A DNA stretch of 64,000 nucleotides from positions 33,533-97,532 of the forward strand of contig JAZNYG010000021.1 of assembly GCA_045594245.1 (NCBI GenBank). Reading direction: 5' to 3'. The position numbers were made by a program, and so were the translations under genes. Within the stretch, counting starts at the first letter, position 1, and each line of letters begins with the position of its first letter. The stretch is from UBA1189 sp045594245. GTDB taxonomy: Bacteria > Bacteroidota > Bacteroidia > Bacteroidales > Bacteroidaceae. Below the pieces are notes generated by a model. That model saw only the letters and a list, made by a program, of their open reading frames with translations, did not search any database and had not been told where the DNA came from. Of the stretch, positions 9,322 through 19,400 are shown piece after piece.

Positions 9322-11361
9322 TTACATCCATCCATTGCCATTACCCTTGCGAACCGTGATGGCGATGGTCTGCTTCGCTTCTCCAACCTCTATCGTAGCT
9401 GTTGTCGTGCCTTCGGCAAGGCCTCTAACGACGAGTATGGTGCCCTGCAGGGCGGCAGTGGCAATATTCTCGTCCACACCTGTCACGTTGTATTGGAGGT
9501 TTTCGCCATTCACGAAGTAGCGGGCAAGGTCAATCGTATAGTTTGCCTCGGGAGCGACAGTGATATTGGGCACACGCATCTCACTACCGGCCCCATCGCC
9601 AATGGCACGGAGCAAGGCACCTGCATCAATGAGGCGGCCCATCTTGCCACGGTACTCGTTGAGGTTCATCTGCACGGTAGAGTAGCCCGGTGTGGAGTGG
9701 TTATAGTGATACACCTTCGTCTGGTTCACATAGTAGGGGTCGAGCTCTCGGGCTGTCGACTTCATCAGTTCGATAAACTCCTCTGCCTTGAAATGGCGAC
9801 GCATCTTCACTGCATAAGAAAGGCCCAGTGCAGCTACTCCCGACACGTGGGGACAGCTCATCGAGGTACCCTCATAGTAGCCATAGGCGGGCTGACCATT
9901 GAGGACAAGGGTAGAGAGGATGCTGCCGTTGGGGTTCTCCCAGTCGGTACCGTCGTTGTTCTCGCCAATGGCACCATAATACTCGGTATCACCGCCTGGA
10001 GCCGAGAAGTCCACCTCCGCACCATAATCGGTATACCCTGCGGGAGTGTAGTCGGCCGCGATGGCTGCCACGCTCAAGCACTTGGAATAGGCCGAGGGGA
10101 ATGCCGGCATAGCCGAATACTCATTGCCCGAGGCAAAGATGGCGATACCGCCTTCGATAACGCCGTTGGGCGAGCCGGCATTGTGTATGAAGTAGTCTAT
10201 AGCCTCCTTCTCCAGCGGATACAGGCCTGCCCACTCCTCTTCACTGCCAGGACCGGGCGTGTAGCCCATCATGATGTTGGCCAGTGCGCTGTTGTATCCC
10301 CAGCTGCACTGTAGGATGACAGCACCGTTGTCGGCAGCATACTTGATGGCGCGGGCCTCCTGAGCAAGGCTCACCGAATAGTTGCCATCAATAACCTGGC
10401 ACGACATGATCTTCACGCCACCCTGTCCGTCGCGTCCACCAGCTACGCCACATACGCCTTCGCCATTGCCGTTCACTGCAGCAATCGTTCCAGCCACGTG
10501 TGTGCCGTGACCCGTGTCGTGGGCATCGGACCACGATATGATGGGTGAGTTCTTCACGAAGTTGAATCCATAGCGGTCGCCGGCATAGCCGTTACCATCG
10601 GCATCCTCCTTGGAGCCCAGCACCTCGGCCTCGTTCACCCAGATGTTGGCACTCAGGTCGGGATGGCTCCACATGACGCCCTCATCGAGCACAGCCACGA
10701 TGATGGAGGGGTCGCCCGTGCACAGCTTCCATGCCTCTTCGCAATTGACATCCGAGCCCGCCACGGTAGGTGCCCATTCCTGCGCAAAGTCATAGCCACC
10801 CCTGTTGATGTAGCCCCACTGGTGATACAGTCCCGGGTCACTGAAAGGGGCATTGGCCAATCGGGGAGCGCCTTTCAGGCGATTGCTGCTGATGGCTACG
10901 GGCTTACGGCCTTCGTTGTCGACACGCTTGAGGGTCGTGTTGCACTGGATCTTCGATACCTCGCCCAGCAAGCGCAGGTTGCCGATAGCCACCTTGAGAT
11001 CGGCCTCAGGGTTGAAACGCACGATATACCAGAGATGCAATCCAGCCTCGCGGGCACGCTCCTCATTGCGCGGGTCTACGGGGAACACACGTTCCAGCTG
11101 GTAGGCACCGAGGATACGCAGCACCTCATCGGTAGAGGGGATACCGCTACGTGTCATCGCAGGAGCCTCGGCAGCCACCTGGTCAAGGATTTCGGTCATC
11201 TCGGGAACAAACTTCACGAGCAGTTCGCCCTCGGCTGCATCTTCAGGGATGAAGATGTCGGCTGATTCCGTCTCCTGACCACCCGTTGTGGTGAGGTCTG
11301 CATCGTTACAAGCTGTGATAATCAGCCCTAAGAACAGGGCATATAAGATGTCTTTTCTCAT
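9322..11361 (-). CDS. Subtilisin-like (S8) serine protease lipoprotein
   Basis: Secreted protease of 679 residues. The chosen start (11361) gives a lipoprotein signal MRKDILYALFLGLIITAC with Cys18. A longer version from 11394 is rejected because that codon lies inside the -7 promoter box. Acidic residues after the Cys suggest surface exposure. Regions: an N-terminal propeptide-like domain (about 40-190), the S8 catalytic domain with Asp225 (VLDEG), His284 (GHGTHVAGT) and Ser500 (GTSMSCPHVSG), then a C-terminal Ig-like domain (about 575-675). The triad is complete. It heads an operon with a DUF1573 protein and a lipocalin-like lipoprotein. A role in surface protein processing or peptide feeding is inference. 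Confidence 0.93.
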   Translation of the reverse strand: MRKDILYALFLGLIITACNDADLTTTGGQETESADIFIPEDAAEGELLVKFVPEMTEILDQVAAEAPAMTRSGIPSTDEVLRILGAYQLERVFPVDPRNEERAREAGLHLWYIVRFNPEADLKVAIGNLRLLGEVSKIQCNTTLKRVDNEGRKPVAISSNRLKGAPRLANAPFSDPGLYHQWGYINRGGYDFAQEWAPTVAGSDVNCEEAWKLCTGDPSIIVAVLDEGVMWSHPDLSANIWVNEAEVLGSKEDADGNGYAGDRYGFNFVKNSPIISWSDAHDTGHGTHVAGTIAAVNGNGEGVCGVAGGRDGQGGVKIMSCQVIDGNYSVSLAQEARAIKYAADNGAVILQCSWGYNSALANIMMGYTPGPGSEEEWAGLYPLEKEAIDYFIHNAGSPNGVIEGGIAIFASGNEYSAMPAFPSAYSKCLSVAAIAADYTPAGYTDYGAEVDFSAPGGDTEYYGAIGENNDGTDWENPNGSILSTLVLNGQPAYGYYEGTSMSCPHVSGVAALGLSYAVKMRRHFKAEEFIELMKSTARELDPYYVNQTKVYHYNHSTPGYSTVQMNLNEYRGKMGRLIDAGALLRAIGDGAGSEMRVPNITVAPEANYTIDLARYFVNGENLQYNVTGVDENIATAALQGTILVVRGLAEGTTTATIEVGEAKQTIAITVRKGNGNGWM

Positions 11362-11391
11362 ATCAAAAAAGGATGTTTTTGCAAATTTCTG

Positions 11392-11407
11392 CAAAATTAC
11401 AAATATA
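11392..11407 (-). promoter_or_regulatory. Overlapping -7 boxes of the S8 protease operon
   Basis: Two adjacent minus-strand matches to TAnnTTTG: TAATTTTG (11392-11399) and TATATTTG (11400-11407). No TTG is seen at the usual -33 distance. The position implies a transcript start near 11388, which excludes translation from 11394. Confidence 0.6.
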
Positions 11408-11497
11408 ATTCCGTCTAGAGTATCTTTTTCTTATAATTTAACGTATAGATTGGGGATGTAATGGGGATTTGTAGTTTAGAGTTCCCTTTTTTAAAAT

Positions 11498-11528
11498 AAA
11501 GAGAAGAGAGGACCGTCCTCTCTTCTTT
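11498..11528 (-). terminator. Terminator of the OmpA-family gene
   Basis: GAAGAGAGGA / TCCTCTCTTC stem with a 3-nt loop (11503-11525, extendable), followed on the minus strand by a T-rich tract. It lies about 30 nt after the stop. Confidence 0.8.
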
Positions 11529-11556
11529 AATTCTATAGACTTACGGCTATGAAGCA

Positions 11557-12681
11557 TTACATGGCCTCAATTATGACGCGTCGGTTATAAGATGCTGGAT
11601 TAAGGGTAGACACTCCACCTTTTCCTTCAATTGTAAGATTAGCTTTGTTAACGCCCAATTTGATAAGTTCATTGGCAATGGCCTGTGCACGGTGTTGTGA
11701 GAGCTGTTGGTTGTATTTGGTATCACCTGTAGCACTGTCGGCATACCCGACGATGTGTAACTTTAGTCCGTCAGCCTTGGCTACTTCTGCTACAGATTCT
11801 AGATTTACGAGGTCCTTGTGTGAAGCAATTTTGGCAGAGTTGAGTGTAAAGAAAATGGATTGGGGCGCAAAGCCGCGGTCGTCTACTATTACCTTCTCTT
11901 TGACGACTTCTTTAGGACGTTGAGCCAACTGGTTACGCAGGTTACGGTTCTTGGCCTGCTCTTGTGCCAATGCGTCGTTTAGGGCGGCCATCTCGGCAGC
12001 ATTCATCATAACTAAAGAGCTGATGTCGGGGCTATTGTTCCAAGTGTTTCCGCCAATATTATAAGTGATACCAGCTGTCACGGAAAATAGGTCATCGAAA
12101 GCGCGTTTGGGACCTGTCACACCATCCATATCCTTGTTGGCAAACAAGGCCCCCATCTCTAGATTTATATTCCATGCATCGCTTAATCGGAAGGTATTTA
12201 TGATACCGGCATTGAATCCGAAAGAGTAGCTGTTATGATCAAATACACGCACAGTTCCCATACCGATATAAGGTATCATATTGTACAGTCTCTCTGAGTT
12301 ATATCCCAGGACCATATTGGTAGCATTCATTAACGCATCTATATGAAGATTCATATAGTCCAACTTCTTGTTGTATCCTTGTAGATTGTAGCCATTGACC
12401 GCAAGGCGCATACCAATGCCTGGCGTATACCATTTGCCTATGTATGCCAATCCTGAGAATGTGATGCGGTCTTTGAACTCTTGTTTTCCCTCGGGGTACA
12501 TATAGGTGAATTGAGCACCAGCGTTCAGAGAAACGAACCAGTTGTCCCAAAAGCTATTTGTCTGTATGCTATACTTTGAGACGGGAACCTCTGCTATCTC
12601 CACTACCTCGGTCACTTGGGCTTGGGCCACTGATACCGACATTAAACTGGCCACAGCCATCAAACTAATTACTTTTTTCAT
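11557..12681 (-). CDS. OmpA-family outer membrane protein
   Basis: Outer membrane protein of 374 residues with a signal peptide cleaved near AQAQ (about 22). The first two thirds form an N-terminal beta-barrel (aromatic-rich alternating strands such as FVSLNAGAQFTYMY and SFGFNAGIINTF). A short coiled stretch follows (about 225-250, ALNDALAQEQAKNRNLRNQL). The C-terminal OmpA domain (about 270-374) has the peptidoglycan-binding pattern LHIVGYADSATGD and LSQHRAQAIANELIKLGV. It links the outer membrane to peptidoglycan and is probably an abundant porin-like protein. It is a single gene with its own terminator. The 244-bp upstream gap gives room for a promoter, but I found no clear -7 match. Confidence 0.93.
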   Translation of the reverse strand: MKKVISLMAVASLMSVSVAQAQVTEVVEIAEVPVSKYSIQTNSFWDNWFVSLNAGAQFTYMYPEGKQEFKDRITFSGLAYIGKWYTPGIGMRLAVNGYNLQGYNKKLDYMNLHIDALMNATNMVLGYNSERLYNMIPYIGMGTVRVFDHNSYSFGFNAGIINTFRLSDAWNINLEMGALFANKDMDGVTGPKRAFDDLFSVTAGITYNIGGNTWNNSPDISSLVMMNAAEMAALNDALAQEQAKNRNLRNQLAQRPKEVVKEKVIVDDRGFAPQSIFFTLNSAKIASHKDLVNLESVAEVAKADGLKLHIVGYADSATGDTKYNQQLSQHRAQAIANELIKLGVNKANLTIEGKGGVSTLNPASYNRRVIIEAM

Positions 12682-12847
12682 ACTGTTAGGTTTTTAATTT
12701 ATGTTTACAAAAAAGTCTTGTGTATCAAATTAACACGCTTCTCTGAAATTTGTTTTCCAAAACCTTACATTAACATTACCGCCTCTAGGGGTATAGCGAT
12801 GTGGAAAATAATATTCATCTTTATTTCTTCTTTACAAGTTAATATAC

Positions 12848-12855
12848 TACCTTTG
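12848..12855 (+). promoter_or_regulatory. -7 box for nadD
   Basis: TACCTTTG matches TAnnTTTG; no TTG lies 20 nt upstream. Implied leader of about 65 nt. Confidence 0.5.
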
Positions 12856-12925
12856 TCTATGTGAAAAGGCTCTCTTCTGATAATTAAGACAAAAATTATA
12901 AATAACATATATAGGACACTTTTCA

Positions 12926-13561
12926 ATGAACCAATATTCTCGCTTTGCTCGACGTGTCGGAATCTTCGGAGGCTCGTTCAATCCCATTCACTTGGGCCAC
13001 ACGGCGTTGGCTGCAGCCGTTTGTGAGCAGGGACTGGTCGACGAAGTGTGGCTCATGGTGAGCCCTCAGAATCCCTTTAAGCAGAACTTAGAACTTCTTG
13101 ATGAGGATATGCGGCTTGCTATGACTCGCCTTGCCGTGGCGCCCTATCCCATGCTGCAGGCTTGCGACTTCGAGTTCAACCTTCCCCGCCCCTCTTACAC
13201 CTACCACACTCTGCAGGCCTTGCGCGCGGCTTACCCCGACCGCGAGTTCAGCCTTATTATCGGTGAAGACAACTGGGATAGCTTCCATCGTTGGTATCGC
13301 AGTGACGACATCTTGCGCGAGACCCCTATTGTCGTATATCCTAGGGGAGTGGATTCGCAGATTACAAATCATAATCCGTCATCGCCTTTAGCACCGTCGG
13401 AAGGCGAACAACGCGTAGGTGTTCAAGTATTGGACTTTCCACTTCTCCCCTATAGCTCTACAGAGATACGCGCTCTCCTCGCAGCGGGAGAGGATGCTGG
13501 CCACATGCTCCATCCCGATGTGGCGCACTATATCCACCAACATAATCTTTACAAGCAATGA
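12926..13561 (+). CDS. nadD: Nicotinate-nucleotide adenylyltransferase
   Basis: Makes nicotinate adenine dinucleotide from nicotinate mononucleotide and ATP in NAD synthesis, in the cytosol. The 211 residues carry the nucleotidyltransferase signature GIFGGSFNPIHLGH (HxGH, about 14-28), the substrate loop SPQNPFKQ and the C-terminal SSTEIR motif (about 175). Between the PRG strand (about 140) and LDFPLLPYSSTEIR there is an atypical low-complexity loop (about 143-160, rich in Ser, Asn and Pro) that looks like a lineage-specific insertion and should be outside the active site. The stop overlaps the start of the next gene by 4 bp (ATGA), so translation is coupled to the MORN protein. nadX, another NAD-linked gene, lies elsewhere in the window. 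Confidence 0.95.
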   Translation: MNQYSRFARRVGIFGGSFNPIHLGHTALAAAVCEQGLVDEVWLMVSPQNPFKQNLELLDEDMRLAMTRLAVAPYPMLQACDFEFNLPRPSYTYHTLQALRAAYPDREFSLIIGEDNWDSFHRWYRSDDILRETPIVVYPRGVDSQITNHNPSSPLAPSEGEQRVGVQVLDFPLLPYSSTEIRALLAAGEDAGHMLHPDVAHYIHQHNLYKQ

Positions 13562-14187
13562 ACCGTACTTTTCTCACTTCCCTGCTCCTTGCTGCCATCT
13601 GTACCTTAGGTGCGCAGAACCTTCCTGTCCCATATCAACTTGCTCCGGACTATATGCAGCAGATGCTCTCTCAAGTGATAGCCTCCGACTGTCGCGTTCT
13701 TAACATCAGCGATGGTAGTGGTCATTATATAGGGCATTCGCGTCAGAATGTCTTTTTTGGTTGGGGCAGCTACCATGCCAATGGCGGCAACTGCTGGATA
13801 GGGCAGTGGGCAGGTGGCAAGTGCCTTTTTGGTATCCTTATCAAGGATGGTGAAGCTCGTGTCGGATCCGATAGCCATCACATTGTTTATAATCTCACTA
13901 ACGGTCTTCCGTTACGTATTCTCAAGGATGGGGAGACGCACGTTTTCTCTACAGCTCAAGCCGAAACCTATCCTCTTCGCTTCTTACGTCTTGCATACGA
14001 AGGTGACGACTTCTACATCGGTGAAGTGCAGGGCGGACTTCCCCACGGCCAAGGAATCTATTATTGGGTATCGGGCAATCACTGGTATGGCACCTTCAAA
14101 GAGGGCTACCGTAGTGGCTATGGAGCTCTATTCGCCACTGACGGTGTTGTCGACCACGGCCTATGGCTTGGCAATGACAAACAGTAG
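13558..14187 (+). CDS. Exported MORN-repeat protein
   Basis: Protein of 209 residues with a signal peptide (about 1-19, ending near LGAQ). The N-terminal half has no family I recognise (a GHYIGHSRQNVFFGWGSYH region). The C-terminal part (about 150-205) has MORN-like repeats: YIGEVQGGLPHGQGIYYW, HWYGTFKEGYRSGYGALF and DHGLWLGND. MORN repeats are short beta-hairpins often used for membrane or protein contact. It is translationally coupled to nadD by a 4-bp overlap and followed by a strong terminator. Function unknown; a NAD-linked role is not implied by the coupling alone. Confidence 0.75.
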   Translation: MNRTFLTSLLLAAICTLGAQNLPVPYQLAPDYMQQMLSQVIASDCRVLNISDGSGHYIGHSRQNVFFGWGSYHANGGNCWIGQWAGGKCLFGILIKDGEARVGSDSHHIVYNLTNGLPLRILKDGETHVFSTAQAETYPLRFLRLAYEGDDFYIGEVQGGLPHGQGIYYWVSGNHWYGTFKEGYRSGYGALFATDGVVDHGLWLGNDKQ

Positions 14188-14257
14188 TTCTTTGTGTCTG
14201 TTTCTCGACCATCAATCCTTTATAGGCCTAAATAACTTTTATTTGTCTTTATAACAA

Positions 14258-14291
14258 AAAGGAGTCGGTATGCACCCATACCGACTCCTTT
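14258..14291. terminator. Bidirectional terminator
   Basis: Perfect 15-bp stem AAAGGAGTCGGTATG with a 4-nt loop and its exact complement, between convergent genes. T-rich on both outer sides. Confidence 0.9.
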
Positions 14292-14310
14292 CTTCTTTGT
14301 TATGAGTCAA

Positions 14311-16284
14311 TTACTTTACGTATACCTTGCGGGCAGTGCCGTCGGCATAGCGTACGATGTTGATGCCAGGCTGCAAGGTGGCTTGGCGTACACCGGCAAT
14401 TGAGTAGTAGGCTACAGCCTCAATGCTACCTGTGGTGGCATCCTCGATGCCCATGATGTTGTTATACTCATCGATAGATACGAAGTGCAGTGTGGCGCGT
14501 ACGATGACGCTCTTGCCATTGGCTACATACATTACGCGTGACTGGTAGTCCTTGCCCTCTTCTACGCGGTAGGTACGGCGGTACTGTGTCACGCTACCAT
14601 CCTCGTTCTCCCAGTCCCAGATGACTGAAGCTCGCATAGCAGGAGCACTGGTGATGGTTCCGCCTTCTATGTCGTCGCCTTCCTCTTCGGGTACATACTC
14701 GGTCCAGTAGTCATAGAAGTGGTAGGTCACGCTATCGGCAGCTGCATTTATCTTGATGCAGTATACGGCGGGTGTGGCGTTGCCTCCGAAGATGGAGTTC
14801 CAACCACCATTATAGAGGGTGAAGTCGCCGTTGGCGTCGCGCCACCAGTCGAATGTCTCCATGTGATCGCAGTAGCTGTCGTTGGGACGCAGTGGATGCA
14901 TCACTGCCTCGCTGATATCGCTGATGCCAAGGGTAGTGCAGATGTCGGTAGCGTCGAGTGTAGATATGGTCTTGGTGTACTCCTGGTCAGTGATGGCAAG
15001 GCTCATGTATGCCTCTACGTCAATGGTCTTCTGCAACTCGGGGCCCTTGATAGAGAACGAGATGCTGTATGAGTCGGTGCTGGTGGTCAGCGTGTCGGTG
15101 GTTCTGGTAGCGATATTTACCTGTACCAATACGGCGCCTGTAGCCACAATCTTGTAGGCATGACCCTCTACGAAGGGATATTCAACAGGTACCACGGTGC
15201 CGCCTTGGGCTGTAGATACCGTCTTTACAGGCTCTTCACTGCCGTCAACATATACGTCCATATTTACTGCGAGGGCATTAAACATGTTCAAGGCGAAATT
15301 GGTGGGGTTGGGGTAGGTGAGGGCGAGGCCTGCAGCGTTAAACTCGGCAATGCCGTCGTAAACCACACCATCTTCGGTGTTCCAGGTTGCAGTGCCCCAC
15401 TCGAATACGGTAGGATCGCCACTTGGGTCCTCTTCACTTTCTGCATTGGTGATAACCGCTGTGGTGAGTGCCATGCCGGGACGCTGCTGTACGGCAACCT
15501 TCATCTCAAAGGTTCCGTCGGCGGCCACATAGCCTGTGAGGGCGCTGCTGGGGAACGACATCATGCCTGCGGCGATGTTGAATGTGTCTTTGGCCAACTC
15601 ATAAGAGCCGTCAGCTTTGCTGGTTACGGTAACATTCTCGATGGTTGTTTCTGCCACCTCCAGGTTCATCGCTCCCATAGCAAAGGAGAATGCGGGGAAG
15701 AGCACGTTCACCTTACCTTCTACTTCCGATACGGTAACGGCTTTCTCGCCCAATTCTACTACAGTGCCGTCCACATGGTTGAGTTTCATGTCGCCCTTGT
15801 GCTCGCCAAGGTAGGCGGGCTCATCGCTGCCTGCCTCAGCAAAGAAGTAGGCTGTGGTGAGTGCCATGGCAGGGTTTTGCTTTACCTCAACAATCATCTC
15901 TGCTGCGCCGTCGGCATATATGGTGCCAGAGAAAGTACAGTTAGGATAGCTGCTGGTCATGCCGTTGGCTGCAGGGGGGGGAGTGATAGCAAATACCTCT
16001 TTAGCAAGAGCGTACGAACCGTCTGCTTCAGCTGATACGGCTACGTCTTCTACGGTGAACTCGCCAAGCTCAGTGCCAGTCATGATAGCGAACGAGGGGA
16101 AAGTAACATTAATTATACCCTCCTCGGTCTCGGTGATGGTCACGGTTTGTGCCTCCAGTGAAGCCTCCTGTCCAGTAAGGTGGGTAAGGTTGATGTTGCC
16201 ATTGTAAGTACCTACAATGGCGCTTTGTGCATAGCCGGCAACGACACCGACAAGCATCAATGCAAATAGTGTAATTTTCTTCAT
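14311..16284 (-). CDS. Secreted protein with two calycin-like domains and a type IX-like sorting tail
   Basis: Exported protein of 657 residues with a signal peptide ending near GYAQ (about 20). Two homologous calycin-like repeats follow (about 21-150 and 157-290). Each starts with GTYNGNINLTH / GEHKGDMKLNH, has a VTVTSKADGSYELAK-type strand, and ends with NPAMALTTAYF or RPGMALTTAVI. A middle region (about 395-560) resembles DUF4859-type secreted proteins. The end (YYSIAGVRQATLQPGINIV, final KVYVK) matches the C-terminal sorting tail common in Prevotella-like secreted proteins handled by type IX secretion. It is transcribed divergently from the SusCD operon, with promoters under 50 bp apart, which suggests joint control. 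Ligand unknown. Confidence 0.8.
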   Translation of the reverse strand: MKKITLFALMLVGVVAGYAQSAIVGTYNGNINLTHLTGQEASLEAQTVTITETEEGIINVTFPSFAIMTGTELGEFTVEDVAVSAEADGSYALAKEVFAITPPPAANGMTSSYPNCTFSGTIYADGAAEMIVEVKQNPAMALTTAYFFAEAGSDEPAYLGEHKGDMKLNHVDGTVVELGEKAVTVSEVEGKVNVLFPAFSFAMGAMNLEVAETTIENVTVTSKADGSYELAKDTFNIAAGMMSFPSSALTGYVAADGTFEMKVAVQQRPGMALTTAVITNAESEEDPSGDPTVFEWGTATWNTEDGVVYDGIAEFNAAGLALTYPNPTNFALNMFNALAVNMDVYVDGSEEPVKTVSTAQGGTVVPVEYPFVEGHAYKIVATGAVLVQVNIATRTTDTLTTSTDSYSISFSIKGPELQKTIDVEAYMSLAITDQEYTKTISTLDATDICTTLGISDISEAVMHPLRPNDSYCDHMETFDWWRDANGDFTLYNGGWNSIFGGNATPAVYCIKINAAADSVTYHFYDYWTEYVPEEEGDDIEGGTITSAPAMRASVIWDWENEDGSVTQYRRTYRVEEGKDYQSRVMYVANGKSVIVRATLHFVSIDEYNNIMGIEDATTGSIEAVAYYSIAGVRQATLQPGINIVRYADGTARKVYVK

Positions 16285-16358
16285 AATAATACCTATTTTA
16301 ATATGTTAAGTAAATAATATGTGTGATTCGTGTGAAAATTCCAACTGTTAATCGAGCG

Positions 16359-16366
16359 CAAATATA
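16359..16366 (-). promoter_or_regulatory. -7 box of the calycin-like gene
   Basis: Minus-strand TATATTTG matches TAnnTTTG. Implied leader about 70 nt. It sits between the start codons of two divergent genes and only 10 bp from the -33 box of the SusC promoter, so polymerases on the two promoters would interfere. Confidence 0.6.
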
Positions 16367-16375
16367 CTAATTAAA

Positions 16376-16407
16376 TTTGTAGCTTCGAGGTAATTGTTTT
16401 AAATTTG
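16376..16407 (+). promoter_or_regulatory. Promoter of the SusC/SusD operon
   Basis: TTTG (16376-16379), exactly 20 nt, then TAAATTTG (16400-16407): full Bacteroidetes consensus. Start codon about 32 nt downstream of the predicted transcript start. Confidence 0.85.
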
Positions 16408-16445
16408 CGCAATTTTATGAAAATAAATTTCAGTTTATAAAAAAT

Positions 16446-19400
16446 ATGGGGCGAATTTGTAAGAAACTTATTGGCATAGTGGCGTTCCTGCTCCCTGTCG
16501 CTATTTCTGCTCAGGGTGGCGAGGTTAATGACACCGTAGCATCGGTGCCTGCGGCCAGGATGATGGCGAGCCAGACATCGCAGCGCCCAGTCGATGGGGT
16601 ATTGTTGCAGGGTGTGGTGACCGATACGGATGAATTCCCGCTGCCGGGTGTACATATTATAGTAAAAGAGACTCAGACGGGTGTGGCCTCCGATGAGAAT
16701 GGTGAGTTCACGATCTTGCTTCCCAAGGGACAGCAAGCGACGGTAGAGTTCTCTTTTATCGGTATGCAGACACTGACCAAAGTGTATGACGGCACCAAGA
16801 ATCACGTGAAGCAGGTAATCGTGCTGAGCAGTGGTGAGGAACTCGAGGAGGTGGTTGTAACTGGTCTTTTCGACTATAACTCCCGTACTTTTACCGGTAG
16901 TGCCGTGTCGTATACACAAGAGGACCTGAAGTCCATCGGTAACAATAACGTACTGAAGATTATCCAGTCGCTCGACCCTGCCTTCATCGTAGAGACCAAC
17001 AGTATCAATGGCTCTAACCCTAACCACATGGCCGATATCACGCTGCGTGGTAACGCTTCGTTCGGAGGTCTGCAGGGTGAGTATTCGGGCAATCCCAATG
17101 CTCCGCTCTTCATCCTCGATGGTTTCGAAGCGTCACAGGAACAGATTTTCGACTTGGATATGAATCGCGTGAAGTCGGTGACCATCCTCAAGGACGGTGC
17201 AGCTAAAGCCATCTACGGTTCTAAAGCCTCAAACGGCGTTATCGTGGTAGAGACCATTCTACCCGAGGCTGGACGTCTGCGCGTGACCTATACCGGTGAC
17301 CTCAGTGTGGAGACCCCTGACCTTACCAGCTACAACTTGACAAATGCCGCCGAGAAACTTCAGGTCGAACTGAATGCCGGTCGCTACTCTTCATCGTCGC
17401 CCTATTACCAGGCATTGCTCGATGAACAATATTATGCCATCGCAGCCGATATAGCCCGTGGCGTTGATACCTACTGGCTGTCGCAGCCCTTGCGTACCAG
17501 CGTGGGACAGAAACACTCGGCCTCTTTTGAGGGCGGTACCGAGGAGATGCGCTATTCGGCTATGATTGGCTACAACGATGTGGCTGGTGTGATGAAGCAG
17601 TCGGGCCGTCGTAACGTACAGGGAAATATCAATCTCTCCTACCGCTATGGCAAGTGGATGTTCCGCAACTCCCTCAGCGTCACCCGTAACCAGGCTGATG
17701 ACAGTCCCTTCGGCTCGTTCAGCGATTACGTCAGTGTGAATCCCTACTTCTCGCCCTACGATGCGAATGGCAACATACGCAAGGTGCTGGGTTATTACAC
17801 TGCACCTGGCTACAATGGTAGCGTGCTCACCTATTATAATCCGCTCTACAATGCTACGCTGGGCACGAAGAACTTCTCTAAGTATACCGAAATCGTGGAG
17901 AACTTCTACATCGAGTTCCGCCCCATTGATGACTTGCGCTTCACGGCCCGCTTGGGATATACCTTCAAGGACAACCGTCGAGAGGACTTCTATCCTGGCG
18001 ACCACACTAACTTCAATGACTGGACGGGCGACCGCTACTTCCAGCGCGGAAGCTACTCCATCACCAATGGCGAGTCCAACAACCTCAACATAGACCTTAC
18101 CGCCAACTATTCGCACCAGTGGGGCAAGCATCAGCTCTTGGGAAATGCAGCTTATTCGCTGCAGAGCACCAATTCACTGTCCGAGGGCATGGTGGCATGG
18201 GGCTTCCTAAACAATCATGTGGACTACATCACCTTTGCCAAGCAATATGCCGAAGGAGGCAAGCCCTCAGGCTCGGAAAGCACCACACGCAGCTTGGGTA
18301 TCACCGGTGCGGTCAACTATAGCTACGACGAGCGCTACCTGTTTGATGCCAGCTTGCGCTTCAACGGATCTTCGGTGTTTGGTAGCAACAACCGTTGGGG
18401 TACCTTCTGGAGTGCCGGTACGGGATGGAACCTCCATAACGAAGCTTTCATGGAGGATGCCGACTGGCTTACACTGGCCAAGTTCCGCGTCACCTATGGC
18501 TTGACCGGTAATCAGAACTTCTCGCCCTACCAGTCGAAGGCAACCTATAAGTTCTACGACAACATCATCTACGATAATATCTCGGGAGCCTACCTGATGG
18601 GTATGCCCAATTCGAACCTCAAGTGGCAGCAGACGGGCGATTTCAACGTCGGTCTCGACCTCGGCCTGTTCAACGACCTTAACTTGCGCGTCGACCTTTA
18701 TGACAGCCGTACTCGCGATGCTCTCATCGCCATGTCCATTCCCACCTCAACAGGTTTCACCACCTATATGGAGAATATGGGTAATGTGCGCAACCGCGGT
18801 GCTGAGGCCATGCTCAACTGGCGTTTCCTCCACAAGGGACAATCTTACATGAGCTTGAGCGGAAGCATTGGTCACAACAAGAACCAAGTGACGGAGATTA
18901 GCGAGGCGCTGAAGAACTACAACAGCGAGCAGGATGCCAACTCCACCAAGTCGCCCATCATCCGCTACGAAGAGGGACAGTCGATGACAGCCATCTGGGC
19001 AGTGCGCTCACTGGGTATCGACCCCGCCACCGGTAAGGAGATGTTCCTGAAGAAGGATGGCGTGACCACCACCTACGATTACACCACCGACGACTACATC
19101 ATCGCTGGCGACAGCAACCCGATTGTACACGGTACCTTCGGCTTCAACGGTGAGTGGAAGGGCATCGGTCTCAACCTCCTCTTCAGCTATCAGTGGGGTG
19201 GCGACTATTACAACCAGACTTTGGTGGACCGCGTGGAGAATGCCAATGTGGCCTACAACGTGGACAGCCGTATCTTCCGCGATACATGGCAGAAGGTGGG
19301 CGATGTGGCTTTGTACAAGCACATCTCCAGCAATCCCACTACGACGTATGCCTCTACCCGTTTCGTGCAGCGCGACAATACGCTCGACTTCACCTCCCTC

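Noticed and set aside
9316..10314. Plus-strand open frame of 332 codons opposite the S8 protease gene
   Set aside because: Shadow of the protease, whose complete catalytic triad fixes the true strand.
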